53,781 bases of DNA from Clostridiales bacterium (GCA_004556755.1 SFFW01000010.1:1-53781), one strand, 5' to 3'; counted from the stretch's first letter, positions 1 to 8,233 are shown. The notes: generated by a model not told the origin, from the letters alone. Made by a program: numbers and translations.

Positions 1-124
1 CGAGTACGCCCTTGATCTGCTGATGATCGCAAAATACTTTGAGCGCATCGGCGACCACGCAACGAACGTTGCGGAGTGGGCGGAATTTTCCGTGACGGGT
101 GTTCACAAAAGCGAAGAGCTGTGA
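1..124 (+). CDS. phoU: PhoU, phosphate signalling protein (3' end only)
   Basis: Only the last 40 codons are in the window. They read into a helix with the PhoU C-terminal signature: AKYFERIGDHATNVAEW followed by EFSVTG. PhoU is a cytoplasmic helical-bundle protein that binds metal and mediates negative control of phosphate uptake between PstSCAB and the PhoR/PhoB-type two-component system. The ERIGDHA stretch contains the conserved E/D metal-binding pattern of the second three-helix bundle. The gene should continue upstream outside the window, typically behind pstB. Its last 22 bases overlap the convergent reading frame of the SLH protein. A 13-bp hairpin lies just after the stop. Confidence 0.93.
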   Translation, partial: EYALDLLMIAKYFERIGDHATNVAEWAEFSVTGVHKSEEL

Positions 125-2325
125 TATGGTGTACCAGAAAGCCGAAGCAAGTCTTCGGCTTTCTGCCGCATTAAAAAACATCCCGCCTGCAATGCAGACG
201 GGATGCTCCGTGTTGTATCGAATAAGAAAGGCTTGTAGTTTTCGCAGAATCGGGCAATGATGACCGCCATGTGCGCACGGGTGGCCATATTGTTGGGACG
301 GAAGGTGCCGTCCTCGTAGCCCTGAACAATGTTATTCTTGATTGCCCATGCGACCGCCTCACGGTACGGCTCTGCGATCGCTGCGTTGTCAACGAAGTTC
401 AGAGGAGCGGAGCCGTCGGGCTCGCCTTCATTGCGGTAAATCATGGTGACGAGCTGCGCACGGGTGATGTCGACCTTGGGCTGGAAGGTGGTGGCGGTCA
501 CACCCTTGGTGACGCCCTTGTTGTATGCCCAAACTATTGCGTTGTATGCCCAGTAGTTTTCGTCAACGTCCGTGAATGGCTCGGTGAGACCGGTGACATC
601 GGGAGAGCCGGACATACGGTAGAGAACGGTGACGAACATTGCACGGGTCATGCCGGAGTTAGGTTCAAAGGTGGTAGCGGTCACGCCCTGCATGAGGCCG
701 TGCTTCCAAACGTATTCAACCTCGCTGCGGCACCACATATCTTCGGGTACGTCAACGAACGGGAAGGGGACGTACTCACCGCAGACGGTGCACTGGATGC
801 CTCCCTCAAACTTATGTCCTGCGGCGGGGATAACGGTGGAGACGGAGAGAATCTCATTGCAGGTACTGCAATGGCTGCCCTCGGTGCATCCGGGCTCGGT
901 GCAGGTCTCCTTAACTGCGGGAGTGTCGATGACCTTGGTGTGACCGGTAGCGGAAACGATAACGTCCTTTGCGTTGGTCTGAACGGTGCGCTCTGCGTCG
1001 AGGTACAGGTTGTGGCAGTTGTTGCACTCGTAGTATGCGACGCTGCCGTCAGTCGTGCAGGTTGCGGGAACCGCTGCGTGGAAGGTCATGTCGGAGTGAG
1101 TGCAGCCGGTGTTTGGGGTCACGGTGAGGGTCGCAATGTCGGAAACGCCGAGAGCCTTCTCCGTGAGGTTGTAGACGATGCAGACAAACTGCCTGCCGCT
1201 GTCGTTCATACTTGCGTTTTCAATCACAAGAGTGTCCTCGGTGCTGAGAGCCTTGGAGAGGATTGTCTTGATGATGGCGACCATGTCCACCTTGCCGCTG
1301 CCGAAGTCAATGTCCTTGAGGGAGCTGGGCTCGATCCAAATGTAGCTGTACTCGATGCCCTTGAGCTGATCTGCAAGGGAGAGATTTACCTTGACGCTGA
1401 AGCTTGCGTCCTGTCCCTCGGTAACGGTGACGTTGGAGGGACCCTCAATGTCGAGGTCACTGCCGAACAGAGCGGAGATGAGCTTGAGAATGAGGGCGGG
1501 ATCGAGGTCCTTGATAAGCGATTCGAAGTCAAGGTCGCCGTTTATGAGACCCTTGATGATCTCGATGAGCTTGTCAATGTCGAGCTCACCGAGAATATCG
1601 CCGATGTTGCTGTCGTCGCCGATAAGACCCTTTAGTATCTCGATGAGCTGATCTTTGTCAAGACCTTCGAGGATGCTGTCGATGTCGATATCGCCGCCGT
1701 TTATGAGACCCTTGATGATCTCGATGAGCTTGTCAATGTCGAGCTCACCGAGAATATCGCCGATGCCGCTGTCGTCGCCGATAAGACCCTTTAGCATCTC
1801 GATGAGCTGATCTTTGTCAAGACCTTCGAGGATGCCGTCGATGTCGATATCGCCGCCGTTTATGAGACCCTTGATGATCTCGATGAGCTGATCCGTATCG
1901 AGACTGCCGATGATATCGCCGATGTTGCTGTCGTCGCCGATAAGACCCTTTAGTATCTCGATGAGCTGATCTTTGTCAAGACCTTCGAGGATGCCGCCGA
2001 TGTCGATATCGCCGCCGTTTACGAGACCCTTGATGATCTCGATGAGCTGATCCGTATCGAGACTGCCGATGATATCGCCGATGTTGCTGTCGTCGCCAAT
2101 AAGACCCTTGATGACGTCAATGAGCTGATCCTTGTCAAGACCACCGATAATGTCGCTGATATCGCCGCTGCCGCCGTTGCCGATCAGGTCCTTTATCGTT
2201 CCGACAATGTCCTTTATATCGGCGCCTTGGGTATCGGCCTTGCCTGTGTCTGCCATGGAGTAGACAGGTATAAGAGTAAATACCATAATCATCACCAAAA
2301 GCAGGCTGAGAATGCGCTTTTTCAT
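103..2325 (-). CDS. Secreted SLH-domain surface protein with 53-residue tandem repeats
   Basis: 740 residues. The start is the ATG at 2325, which has AAGGAGGAAT directly upstream; the frame stays open 13 codons further but without a ribosome site. Residues 1-26 form a signal peptide (MKKR, hydrophobic core, cleavage after YSMA). About residues 45-285 are tandem repeats of 53 residues, each made of two half-units ending DQLIEIIKG or similar, encoded by a 159-bp DNA repeat. An Ig-like segment (VTVTEGQDASFSV), a cysteine-paired region rich in TxxGH and CxxC motifs, and three C-terminal SLH domains (FVDVPEDMW, FTDVDENYW, FVDNAAIAEPY) follow. SLH domains anchor proteins to pyruvylated secondary cell-wall polymer. 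The tail is odd: after the third SLH domain the frame runs through a strong terminator and into phoU. The role of the repeat is unknown. Confidence 0.88.
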   Translation of the reverse strand: MKKRILSLLLVMIMVFTLIPVYSMADTGKADTQGADIKDIVGTIKDLIGNGGSGDISDIIGGLDKDQLIDVIKGLIGDDSNIGDIIGSLDTDQLIEIIKGLVNGGDIDIGGILEGLDKDQLIEILKGLIGDDSNIGDIIGSLDTDQLIEIIKGLINGGDIDIDGILEGLDKDQLIEMLKGLIGDDSGIGDILGELDIDKLIEIIKGLINGGDIDIDSILEGLDKDQLIEILKGLIGDDSNIGDILGELDIDKLIEIIKGLINGDLDFESLIKDLDPALILKLISALFGSDLDIEGPSNVTVTEGQDASFSVKVNLSLADQLKGIEYSYIWIEPSSLKDIDFGSGKVDMVAIIKTILSKALSTEDTLVIENASMNDSGRQFVCIVYNLTEKALGVSDIATLTVTPNTGCTHSDMTFHAAVPATCTTDGSVAYYECNNCHNLYLDAERTVQTNAKDVIVSATGHTKVIDTPAVKETCTEPGCTEGSHCSTCNEILSVSTVIPAAGHKFEGGIQCTVCGEYVPFPFVDVPEDMWCRSEVEYVWKHGLMQGVTATTFEPNSGMTRAMFVTVLYRMSGSPDVTGLTEPFTDVDENYWAYNAIVWAYNKGVTKGVTATTFQPKVDITRAQLVTMIYRNEGEPDGSAPLNFVDNAAIAEPYREAVAWAIKNNIVQGYEDGTFRPNNMATRAHMAVIIARFCENYKPFLFDTTRSIPSALQAGCFLMRQKAEDLLRLSGTPYHSSSLL
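135..165 (+). terminator. Hairpin after phoU
   Basis: A perfect 13-bp inverted repeat (135-147 with 153-165, 5-nt loop) starts 10 nt after the phoU stop. The trailing T-run is poor (CCGCATT), so termination may be partial. The hairpin lies inside the reading frame of the convergent SLH gene. Confidence 0.6.
173..205 (-). terminator. Rho-independent terminator inside the SLH reading frame
   Basis: On the minus strand a 12-bp stem (179-190 with 194-205, one G-U pair, 3-nt loop) is followed by six T. It is a textbook terminator, but no stop codon in the SLH frame precedes it, so ribosomes would translate through it. Confidence 0.8.
1500..2180 (-). repeat. 159-bp tandem repeat, about 4.3 copies, in the SLH gene
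   Basis: The same motif (TTTATGAGACCCTTGATGAT on the plus strand) recurs at 1541, 1700, 1859 and 2018 (TTTACGAG in the last), exactly 159 bp apart. Copies differ by only a few substitutions. They encode 53 residues in frame, so copy-number changes would keep the protein open. Confidence 0.9.
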
Positions 2326-2379
2326 GTTATTCCTCCTTATTGATAATCTCCCCTCGTAATGCACAAATTACCGCATAAC

Positions 2380-2408
2380 ATTATACAAAACAGGCTTAAA
2401 ATGTGCAA
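2380..2408 (-). promoter_or_regulatory. Sigma-A promoter of the SLH gene
   Basis: The minus strand reads TTGCAC (2403-2408), 17 bp, TATAAT (2380-2385), giving a leader of about 48 nt before the ATG at 2325. Confidence 0.75.
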
Positions 2409-2462
2409 GCTTATTTATACAAAAACTCAAAAACAGCAAAATTACCATATTGGGGCGTTAAA

Positions 2463-3107
2463 TTATGTGCAATATTTATCAGGGGAGGGGTCAGCAGCAG
2501 GCGCCGACTTTTGGAACAGGCCGATTATCTGCCCGGAGATCACGACGGTGAGCAGCGAGTAGATAAGTCTGCGCCACGGGATATAGCTCAGCGATAGCAG
2601 CAGCACGATAAGGTCGCTTATGAGGTACACCCACTGTATGCCGATGTGCGTCTTTGCCGACACCGACAGCGCCAGCGCATCGTCGCCCGTGGGAGCGCCG
2701 CCTACACGGACGCTCAGTCCAACGCCGACGCCGACGAAGGCTGCACCGAGTATTGACGCCAAAAGCGGCAGCTCGGCGATGCCGGGGAACAGGGGAGGGA
2801 ATGCTTCGCATATCGCATAGAAGCCGGAAAAGCCGAGAGCCGCAACGACGGAATAGAAGGCAAACTCCTTTCCGAGAATGCGGAAACCGATGATGTAGCA
2901 TGCGGCGTTGAGAACAAAACCGCTGACTGAGGGTGAGATGCCGAAGCAGTTGTATAGCAGCAGCGTAAGACCGAGCATGCCACCCTCGGTAACGCCGGAA
3001 AAGGAGTGAATATTGTACAGCCCGAAGGCAAGCACCGCACTGCCGGCAAGACAGTACAGGCAGGAGGAAAGCTTGATGATCTTAAAGAATTCTTTTAATT
3101 TTTTCAT
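2463..3107 (-). CDS. YitT/YczE-like integral membrane protein
   Basis: 214 residues with five to six hydrophobic segments (for example SAVLAFGLYNI, LGAAFVGVGVGLSVRVGG, VYLISDLIVLLLSL). The internal GGAPTGDDALAL motif and GSAVLAFGLYNIHSFSGVTEGG near the start are typical of the DUF161/YitT family, whose transport or structural role is not established. It is shorter than the usual ~280 residues and lacks the C-terminal cytoplasmic DUF2179 domain. The ATG overlaps the malQ stop (ATGA), so it is probably translationally coupled to malQ. No functional link to maltodextrin use is evident. Confidence 0.72.
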   Translation of the reverse strand: MKKLKEFFKIIKLSSCLYCLAGSAVLAFGLYNIHSFSGVTEGGMLGLTLLLYNCFGISPSVSGFVLNAACYIIGFRILGKEFAFYSVVAALGFSGFYAICEAFPPLFPGIAELPLLASILGAAFVGVGVGLSVRVGGAPTGDDALALSVSAKTHIGIQWVYLISDLIVLLLSLSYIPWRRLIYSLLTVVISGQIIGLFQKSAPAADPSPDKYCT

Positions 3108-4561
3108 TTTAAACGTCCGTAAATTCGAGTGTATTCATAGATCTCGGCAGCGAGAGAGTCGGTCAGGTCGCCGCTTTTTAAACGCAGGCACCAGTTGCCG
3201 CCGACGGTGCCGGGAGTGTTTGTGCGTGTGCCGCTGTGCAGCCAGTCCTGCATCTGAGCGACGAAAAGGTCGGAGACGGATGCCATCCCCGCCCGCATGA
3301 GGGCAGAGCGGAGGTCATCGGTGCCGAGGTACTCCCTTGCAAAGCGCAGACGCTCCGGTGCTTCCTCGGAAAGCCAGCTTTGTATGGGCGCATTATCGTG
3401 CGTGCCGACGTAGCAGACGGAGTTCCTGACGTGGCGATGCGGAAGATAGGCGCTGCCGCCGTCGGGGTCGAAGGCAAATTCAAGCACCGTCATTCCCGGA
3501 AGTCCTGAGTCGGAGAGAAGCTTTCTGACCTCCTGTGTGATGATGCCGAGGTCCTCCGCAATGAACTGCGTGGACGAAAACCAGGATGTGAGCGTCCCCA
3601 CAAGCTCCATGCCGGGAGCCTTTACCCATCTGCCGTCGACGGCGGTCTCCGCATCGGCGGGGACTGCCCAAAAGCTTTCAAAGGCACGGAAGTGGTCGAT
3701 CCTCAGCACGTCGAACATCCTCGACGCCGCACCGATGCGGCGTATCCACCAGCCGTAGCCGTCGGCCTTCATTGCATCGTAATCGTAGAGCGGGTTGCCC
3801 CAAAGTTGACCGTCCTTTGAAAAGAGGTCGGGCGGAACGCCGGAGACCTCGGTCGGAAAGCCCTTAGCGTCGAGCAGGAACCACTGCGGCTCTCTCCACA
3901 CGTCGACGGAGTCGGCGGCGACGTATATCGGCAGATCGCCGATGATGCCTACGCCGTTTTCGTGAGCGTAGGAGCGCAGCCTGTCCCACTGACGGAAAAA
4001 GTAAAGCTGCACCCTCTTATAAAAAAGAATGTCATCCGAAAGAAGCTCGGTATAGCGCTCGACGGCGTGCGGCTGCCTCCTGCGAATGTCATCGTCCCAA
4101 TCCGAAAGGGGAGCGCCGCCGAAGTGCTTTTGTAACGCCATGAAAAGGGCGTAGTCGGAAAGCCACGGGTTACTGCGCTCAAAGTCCGAGATATCGCCCG
4201 TGTCACGCTCGCAGGCAAGCCGCAGAAGCCGCATATGCGTTTCCGTCACGTCGCCGTAATCAACGTTGCTGCCGTCGCACGGTCTGCGTGCGGACCCAAG
4301 CTCGTCCTCGGAGAGAAGTCCGAGAGTACATAGCTCCTCAAGGTCGATAAACAGCGGGTTGCCCGCAAAGGAGGAGCAGCTCTGATACGGTGAAGCGCCG
4401 CAGCCTATGTGACCGAGCGGCAGCACCTGCCAGTAGCTTTGACCCGCACTCTTGAGGAAATCGATAAATTCATATGCTTTTTTGCCCATATCGCCGATAC
4501 CGTAGGGCGCTGGGAGGGAAAACAGCGGCAGAAGTATCCCGCTGCTTCGTTTAATGTTCAT
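3104..4561 (-). CDS. malQ: 4-alpha-glucanotransferase (amylomaltase)
   Basis: 485 residues, full length for glycoside hydrolase family 77. The enzyme transfers alpha-1,4-glucan segments between maltodextrins and releases glucose; it is cytoplasmic and works with phosphorylase in glycogen and maltodextrin turnover. Signatures are SLPAPYGIGDMG and SYWQVLPLGH at the N-terminus, GDLPIYVAADSVDVW, the nucleophile Asp in RIDHFRAFE, the acid/base Glu in AEDLGIIT, and GTHDN. The start codon is ATG at 4561, and a -10-like TATACT lies 20 nt upstream on the minus strand. The gene is divergent from the SPFH gene and ends in a 4-nt overlap with the YitT-like gene. No other starch genes are adjacent. Confidence 0.95.
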   Translation of the reverse strand: MNIKRSSGILLPLFSLPAPYGIGDMGKKAYEFIDFLKSAGQSYWQVLPLGHIGCGASPYQSCSSFAGNPLFIDLEELCTLGLLSEDELGSARRPCDGSNVDYGDVTETHMRLLRLACERDTGDISDFERSNPWLSDYALFMALQKHFGGAPLSDWDDDIRRRQPHAVERYTELLSDDILFYKRVQLYFFRQWDRLRSYAHENGVGIIGDLPIYVAADSVDVWREPQWFLLDAKGFPTEVSGVPPDLFSKDGQLWGNPLYDYDAMKADGYGWWIRRIGAASRMFDVLRIDHFRAFESFWAVPADAETAVDGRWVKAPGMELVGTLTSWFSSTQFIAEDLGIITQEVRKLLSDSGLPGMTVLEFAFDPDGGSAYLPHRHVRNSVCYVGTHDNAPIQSWLSEEAPERLRFAREYLGTDDLRSALMRAGMASVSDLFVAQMQDWLHSGTRTNTPGTVGGNWCLRLKSGDLTDSLAAEIYEYTRIYGRLK

Positions 4562-4675
4562 ATTATCACCGAAGCCAGTATAACATAAGGCGGCAGAAAA
4601 ATGTAGTGCAATCTAAAGAGAAGTATGGTATAGTTAAAGGCAAAGCAAATATTGTTTTTGAAAGGAGATAAAAAA

Positions 4676-5989
4676 GTGGGACTTATTAAAGCCGGAATGG
4701 GAGCCATAGGCGGCACCCTTGCCGATCAGTGGAAGGAATTTTTCTACTGCGACGCCATTGATAAGAACGTGCTTGTCGTAAAGGGTCAGAAGAGGGTCAC
4801 GTCGAGGACCACGAACACCAAGGGGAACGACAATATCATTTCAAACGGGTCAGGCATCGCCGTTGCGGACGGTCAGTGTATGATAATCGTCGAGCAGGGC
4901 AAGATCGTTGAGGTCTGCGCCGAGCCGGGTCAGTTTACATACGATACCTCGACCGAACCCAGCTTATTTTCCGGCAGCCTCGGAAAGAGCATTATCGAGA
5001 CCTTTAAGACGATGGGCAAGCGCTTTGCCTACGGCGGCGACACGGGCAAGGATCAGAGAGTCTACTATTTTAATACCAAGGAGATCATCGACAACAAGTT
5101 CGGCACCGCAAATCCGCTGCCGTTCCGTGTGGTCGACAGCAAGATCGGTCTTGATATCGACGTTTCCATACGCTGCAACGGCGTGTACTCGTACAAGATC
5201 GCTAACCCGATACTGTTCTATACGAACGTTTGCGGCAATGTCGAGCAGGAGTACACCCGCAGCGAGATAGATTCTCAGCTCAAGACTGAGTTTATAAGCG
5301 CCTTGCAGCCTGCGTTTGCAAAGCTGTCCGCACTTGAGATGCGCCCGAACCAGGTCCCGGCACATGCCGAGGAGCTGTCGTCCTTTATGAACGAGGCGCT
5401 CAATAAGAAGTGGGGCGAGCTGAGAGGACTTCAGGTCGTTTCGATAGCGATGAACCCCATCACTCTGCCCGAAGAAGATGCGGAGATGATAAAGCAGGCA
5501 CAGCGCACTGCGATCATGCGGGATCCCGGTATGGCTGCGGCGACCCTCGTCGGCGCACAGGCGGAGGCGATGAAGTCCGCAGCGTCCAATGAGGCAGGCG
5601 CAATGACCGGCTTTCTGGGCATGGGCATGGCGATGAACGCAGGCGGAGGCATGAACGCTCAGAATCTGTACGCCATGGCTCAGCAGCAGCAAGCCCCCGC
5701 AGCACCTGCACCCGCTCCCGCAGTGGGCGGCTGGACCTGCTCCTGCGGAGCCGTGAATACGGGTAAATTCTGCGCCGAGTGCGGAGCAAAGAAGCCGGAC
5801 GACGGCTGGACCTGCTCCTGCGGAACGGTAAATAAGGGCAAGTTCTGTGTCGAGTGCGGAGCTAAAAAGCCCGCAAGTGAGCCTCTCTATCGCTGCGACA
5901 AATGCGGTTGGGAGCCGGAAGACCCCAAGCACCCGCCTAAGTTCTGCCCCGAATGCGGCGACCCCTTTGACGACTCCGACATTAAATAA
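4676..5989 (+). CDS. SPFH-domain protein with C-terminal zinc ribbons (YdjI-like)
   Basis: 437 residues. The start is taken as GTG 4676, 8 nt after AGGAGAT; the frame is open farther up without a better site. Residues 1-290 match the bacterial SPFH group once called virion-core-like (QWKEFFYCDAI, LVVKGQKR, VPAHAEELSSFMNEALNKKWGELRGLQVVSIAMN). A low-complexity Met/Ala/Gln/Pro linker follows, then three zinc ribbons: two near-identical WTCSCG...GKFCxECGAKKP units and a final CDKCGW...KFCPECGDPF. In Bacillus the related YdjI helps recruit stress proteins to the membrane. The next gene also starts with a zinc ribbon and has membrane segments, so the two may cooperate in envelope stress; that is inference. 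Confidence 0.8.
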   Translation: MGLIKAGMGAIGGTLADQWKEFFYCDAIDKNVLVVKGQKRVTSRTTNTKGNDNIISNGSGIAVADGQCMIIVEQGKIVEVCAEPGQFTYDTSTEPSLFSGSLGKSIIETFKTMGKRFAYGGDTGKDQRVYYFNTKEIIDNKFGTANPLPFRVVDSKIGLDIDVSIRCNGVYSYKIANPILFYTNVCGNVEQEYTRSEIDSQLKTEFISALQPAFAKLSALEMRPNQVPAHAEELSSFMNEALNKKWGELRGLQVVSIAMNPITLPEEDAEMIKQAQRTAIMRDPGMAAATLVGAQAEAMKSAASNEAGAMTGFLGMGMAMNAGGGMNAQNLYAMAQQQQAPAAPAPAPAVGGWTCSCGAVNTGKFCAECGAKKPDDGWTCSCGTVNKGKFCVECGAKKPASEPLYRCDKCGWEPEDPKHPPKFCPECGDPFDDSDIK

Positions 5990-6016
5990 AATTAAAGACA
6001 CGCTTAAATACAAAAC

Positions 6017-6051
6017 CATCGGCAGCGGGTTTCCAGCTGCCGATGCATTTT
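6017..6051 (+). terminator. Terminator after the SPFH gene
   Basis: A perfect 10-bp stem (6017-6026 with 6036-6045, 9-nt loop) is followed by CATTTTATT. Confidence 0.8.
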
Positions 6052-6087
6052 ATTAATCGCATAAGCCGACAAATTTTACGGCAATTG

Positions 6088-6116
6088 TTGATTTTTTGTG
6101 CCGATTATGTCATAAT
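6088..6116 (+). promoter_or_regulatory. Probable promoter of the zinc-ribbon membrane protein
   Basis: TTGATT (6088-6093), 17 bp, CATAAT (6111-6116), 45 bp before the ATG at 6161. It lies after the preceding terminator, so the gene has its own transcription unit. Confidence 0.6.
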
Positions 6117-6160
6117 TTCAATGATTTGGAAACAATGAACTTTGATTTGGAGGGATATGT

Positions 6161-7084
6161 ATGCCGTTGGTGCCTGCAATTTGCACACAGTGCGGTGCAA
6201 GATTGGAAGTTGACCCGAACTGTGAGGCTGCGATATGCAAATATTGCAACACTCCTTTTATTACCGAAAAGGCGATAAACAACTATAACACCACCTATGT
6301 GACCAACATCGGACACCTTCATGCCGACGTGGTACATATAAACGATGACAGCTCAAGGGACAGCAGGGTAAAGTCCGGCGAAACCTTTCTCAAATTCGAC
6401 GACTACACTTCGGCGGAGGAGGTTTTCAGCAAGCTGACCAAGGAATGCCCCTATGATTACCGAGGCTGGTGGGGACTGGTGCGGGTTTACAGCAGGAAAT
6501 TCACCGATTTCAGTATAGGTCGTCCCGAACTCTCCAAGATGAAAAGCATGTATGACAAAGCCTGCACCGTAGCTACTCCGCAAGAAAAGAGCGCTATGGA
6601 TGCAGAGTACAAGCCCTATTCCGCTCAGCTTGAGCGAAGGCTTAGCGAAAGGCTCAACGACACGAGGCAGAGGATGCAGCAGGAGTCGTATGAGTTTGAA
6701 GCGCAGAAAAGAAACTTGGAGAGTCGCATAAATGCATTAAGTGAGCAGCAGAAAAGCTTAAAGCAACCGAGCAAGATTCTGACGATAGTTTTGGGGATAC
6801 TGATTTTAATTGTGGCAATTGATCTTTTTTCCGGTTATGCCGGAGCACCGGCCCAGGCAATATTGTTTCAGTTTGTTCCTATCGTGATCGTATTGGCACT
6901 GTTTGCGTTGGGAATTAAATATACAGTAGGCAAAGTGCTTGATACTTCCTATTATAAAAAAGTAGATCAGCTTGGAGCCGAAATATCGTCGCTGAGAAAC
7001 GCACTGTATAATTTGTCAAACGCTAATGCCGCACGAGTCAGAGACTATAACGAGAGGCTTTCAAAAATGGACGGCGGAAGGTAA
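6161..7084 (+). CDS. Zinc-ribbon, coiled-coil membrane protein
   Basis: 307 residues with ATG at 6161 after TTGGAGGG. Residues 8-30 are a four-cysteine zinc ribbon (CTQCGARLEV, then CKYCNTPF). About residues 65-125 look like a TPR-type helical repeat (KFDDYTSAEEVFSKL, YRGWWGLVRVYS). A coiled coil follows (residues 140-205), then two membrane helices (ILTIVLGILILIVAIDLF and FVPIVIVLALFALGI) and a second short coiled coil at the C-terminus. There is no catalytic motif. Proteins of this layout are common but uncharacterised in Clostridia. Its position after another zinc-ribbon protein suggests a shared membrane-associated role. Confidence 0.7.
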   Translation: MPLVPAICTQCGARLEVDPNCEAAICKYCNTPFITEKAINNYNTTYVTNIGHLHADVVHINDDSSRDSRVKSGETFLKFDDYTSAEEVFSKLTKECPYDYRGWWGLVRVYSRKFTDFSIGRPELSKMKSMYDKACTVATPQEKSAMDAEYKPYSAQLERRLSERLNDTRQRMQQESYEFEAQKRNLESRINALSEQQKSLKQPSKILTIVLGILILIVAIDLFSGYAGAPAQAILFQFVPIVIVLALFALGIKYTVGKVLDTSYYKKVDQLGAEISSLRNALYNLSNANAARVRDYNERLSKMDGGR

Positions 7085-7118
7085 TTGGTGAACAGTGAAT
7101 AATGAATAGTGAATAATT
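7085..7118 (+). repeat. Short AT-rich direct repeat (GTGAATAAT type)
   Basis: Imperfect copies of GTGAA(C/T)A and GTGAATAATGAATAGTGAAT lie in the gap between the zinc-ribbon gene and the convergent exporter. Such GTGAATAATGAA-like patches are often intergenic and dispersed. No function can be read from it. Confidence 0.4.
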
Positions 7119-7119
7119 A

Positions 7120-7156
7120 AAAAGCAGACGAATCTCAAGGAGATCCGTCTGCTTTT
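7120..7156. terminator. Bidirectional terminator between convergent genes
   Basis: AAAAGCAGACG (7120-7130) pairs with CGTCTGCTTTT (7146-7156). T-runs on both strands fit shared termination for the zinc-ribbon gene (+) and the TauE gene (-). Confidence 0.8.
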
Positions 7157-7170
7157 CGGTTCCAATCGGC

Positions 7171-7947
7171 TTATGCCAGCAAGTTAAATCCCATCACCGC
7201 AGCACCGAGAAGCACGAGTACGATACCCGTGGCACGGTTGAGAGTTTTGGGTTCGGCTTTGTTCGCCAACACCGCAGCTATGCGTGCCCATATCAGCGTG
7301 AACACCACGCACAGAAAGCACACCGTCCAATCAGGTGCGCCGCCTATCGAAAAATGCGATACTGCGCCGGTCAGCGCCGTGAAGGTCATGATAAAAACGC
7401 TCGTCCCGACTGCGGTTTTCAGCTCGTATCCGAGTACCGTGGTCAGCAGCAGAAGCATCATCATTCCGCCGCCGGCACCCACGAAGCCGCAGATGAAGCC
7501 GATTATCATTCCGTACACGACGGACTGCACGGCTCGCTTCTTTGCCGAAACGTGCAGCATATCGTCTTTCGTGGTCATCACCGGGCGCACGATAAACTTC
7601 ACGCCGAGCAGAAAGGTCATGAACACCGAGAAGTTTCCCATCGTCGTCGAGGGGACAAGGCTCGCAATGAAGCTGCCCACAACAGTGAATGCGAGGACGC
7701 TCACCATCATGATAAGCCCGTTTTTGATATCAAGATTCTTATTCTTGTGGTATGTATATGCCGAGACTGCGCTTGCCAGCACGTCGGAGGAGAGCGCAAT
7801 GCCCACAGCCATATACGGCTCAATGCCGAGAAATGTTATGAGCATAGGACTGATGACCGCAGCGGCGCTCATCCCGGCAAAGCCCGTGCCGAGTCCGGCC
7901 CCCACTCCGGCTAAAAACGTCACTATTATTGTTGTAAGTAAGCTCAT
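7171..7947 (-). CDS. TauE/SafE-family sulfite/organosulfonate-type exporter
   Basis: 258 residues with about eight hydrophobic helices. The N-terminal FLAGVGAGLGTGFAGMSAA and the second-half repeat IGFICGFVGAGGGMMMLLLLTTVLG are the paired glycine-rich signatures of the TauE/SafE (DUF81) family. These are inner-membrane permeases thought to export sulfite, sulfoacetate or other small anions; the substrate here cannot be told. It is a single gene with its own promoter, facing the zinc-ribbon gene across a bidirectional terminator. Confidence 0.85.
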   Translation of the reverse strand: MSLLTTIIVTFLAGVGAGLGTGFAGMSAAAVISPMLITFLGIEPYMAVGIALSSDVLASAVSAYTYHKNKNLDIKNGLIMMVSVLAFTVVGSFIASLVPSTTMGNFSVFMTFLLGVKFIVRPVMTTKDDMLHVSAKKRAVQSVVYGMIIGFICGFVGAGGGMMMLLLLTTVLGYELKTAVGTSVFIMTFTALTGAVSHFSIGGAPDWTVCFLCVVFTLIWARIAAVLANKAEPKTLNRATGIVLVLLGAAVMGFNLLA

Positions 7948-8004
7948 TTTGCTCTGCCTGCCTTTTTGCTTCCCGTATTATTTTAAGGGTCGGATAATTA
8001 TCTA

Positions 8005-8033
8005 ATTGTACAGGCATATGAATATTAAATCAA
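8005..8033 (-). promoter_or_regulatory. Promoter of the TauE-family gene
   Basis: The minus strand reads TTGATT (8028-8033), 17 bp, TACAAT (8005-8010). It lies about 58 bp before the start codon at 7947. Confidence 0.65.
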
Positions 8034-8103
8034 TGAGCAGTTAAGCCGAAAGATGTTGGATAAGTGACGATAAAGAACGCAAGCGCTCCTAAGAACGGAA
8101 AAG

Positions 8104-8137
8104 AAAATCCCTAAGTCGTTGAAACTTAGGGATTTTC
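8104..8137 (-). terminator. Terminator of tRNA-Leu
   Basis: AAAATCCCTAAG pairs with CTTAGGGATTTT around an 8- to 9-nt loop, immediately 3' of the tRNA on the minus strand, followed by a T-rich run. Confidence 0.85.
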
Positions 8138-8141
8138 GACG

Positions 8142-8224
8142 TGGTGCGGGTAACAGGGGTCGAACCTGCACGCTTGCGCACAAGAACCTAAATCTTGCAT
8201 GTCTGCCAATTCCATCATACCCGC
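8142..8224 (-). tRNA. tRNA-Leu, anticodon TAG
   Basis: The minus strand folds into a class II tRNA of 83 nt including an encoded CCA. The acceptor stem is GCGGGTA/TACCCGC, the D-arm region GATGGAATTGGCAGAC is typical of leucine tRNAs, and the anticodon stem CAAGA/TCTTG encloses TTTAGGT (anticodon TAG). The variable arm is long and the T-arm is GCAGGTTCGACCCCTGT. It stands alone with its own promoter and terminator. It decodes CUN codons, chiefly CUA. Confidence 0.95.
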
Positions 8225-8233
8225 ATGTAAAAT

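Noticed and set aside
271..1635. 454-codon plus-strand frame opposite the SLH gene
   Set aside because: It covers the SLH repeats and domains in antisense and has no ribosome site or promoter.
1500..2180. CRISPR-like array
   Set aside because: The repeats are contiguous, 159 bp long, without unique spacers, and encode protein in frame.
7085..7118. Mobile element remnant at the GTGAATAATGAA patch
   Set aside because: Only a short AT-rich repetitive stretch; no inverted ends or target duplication could be seen.
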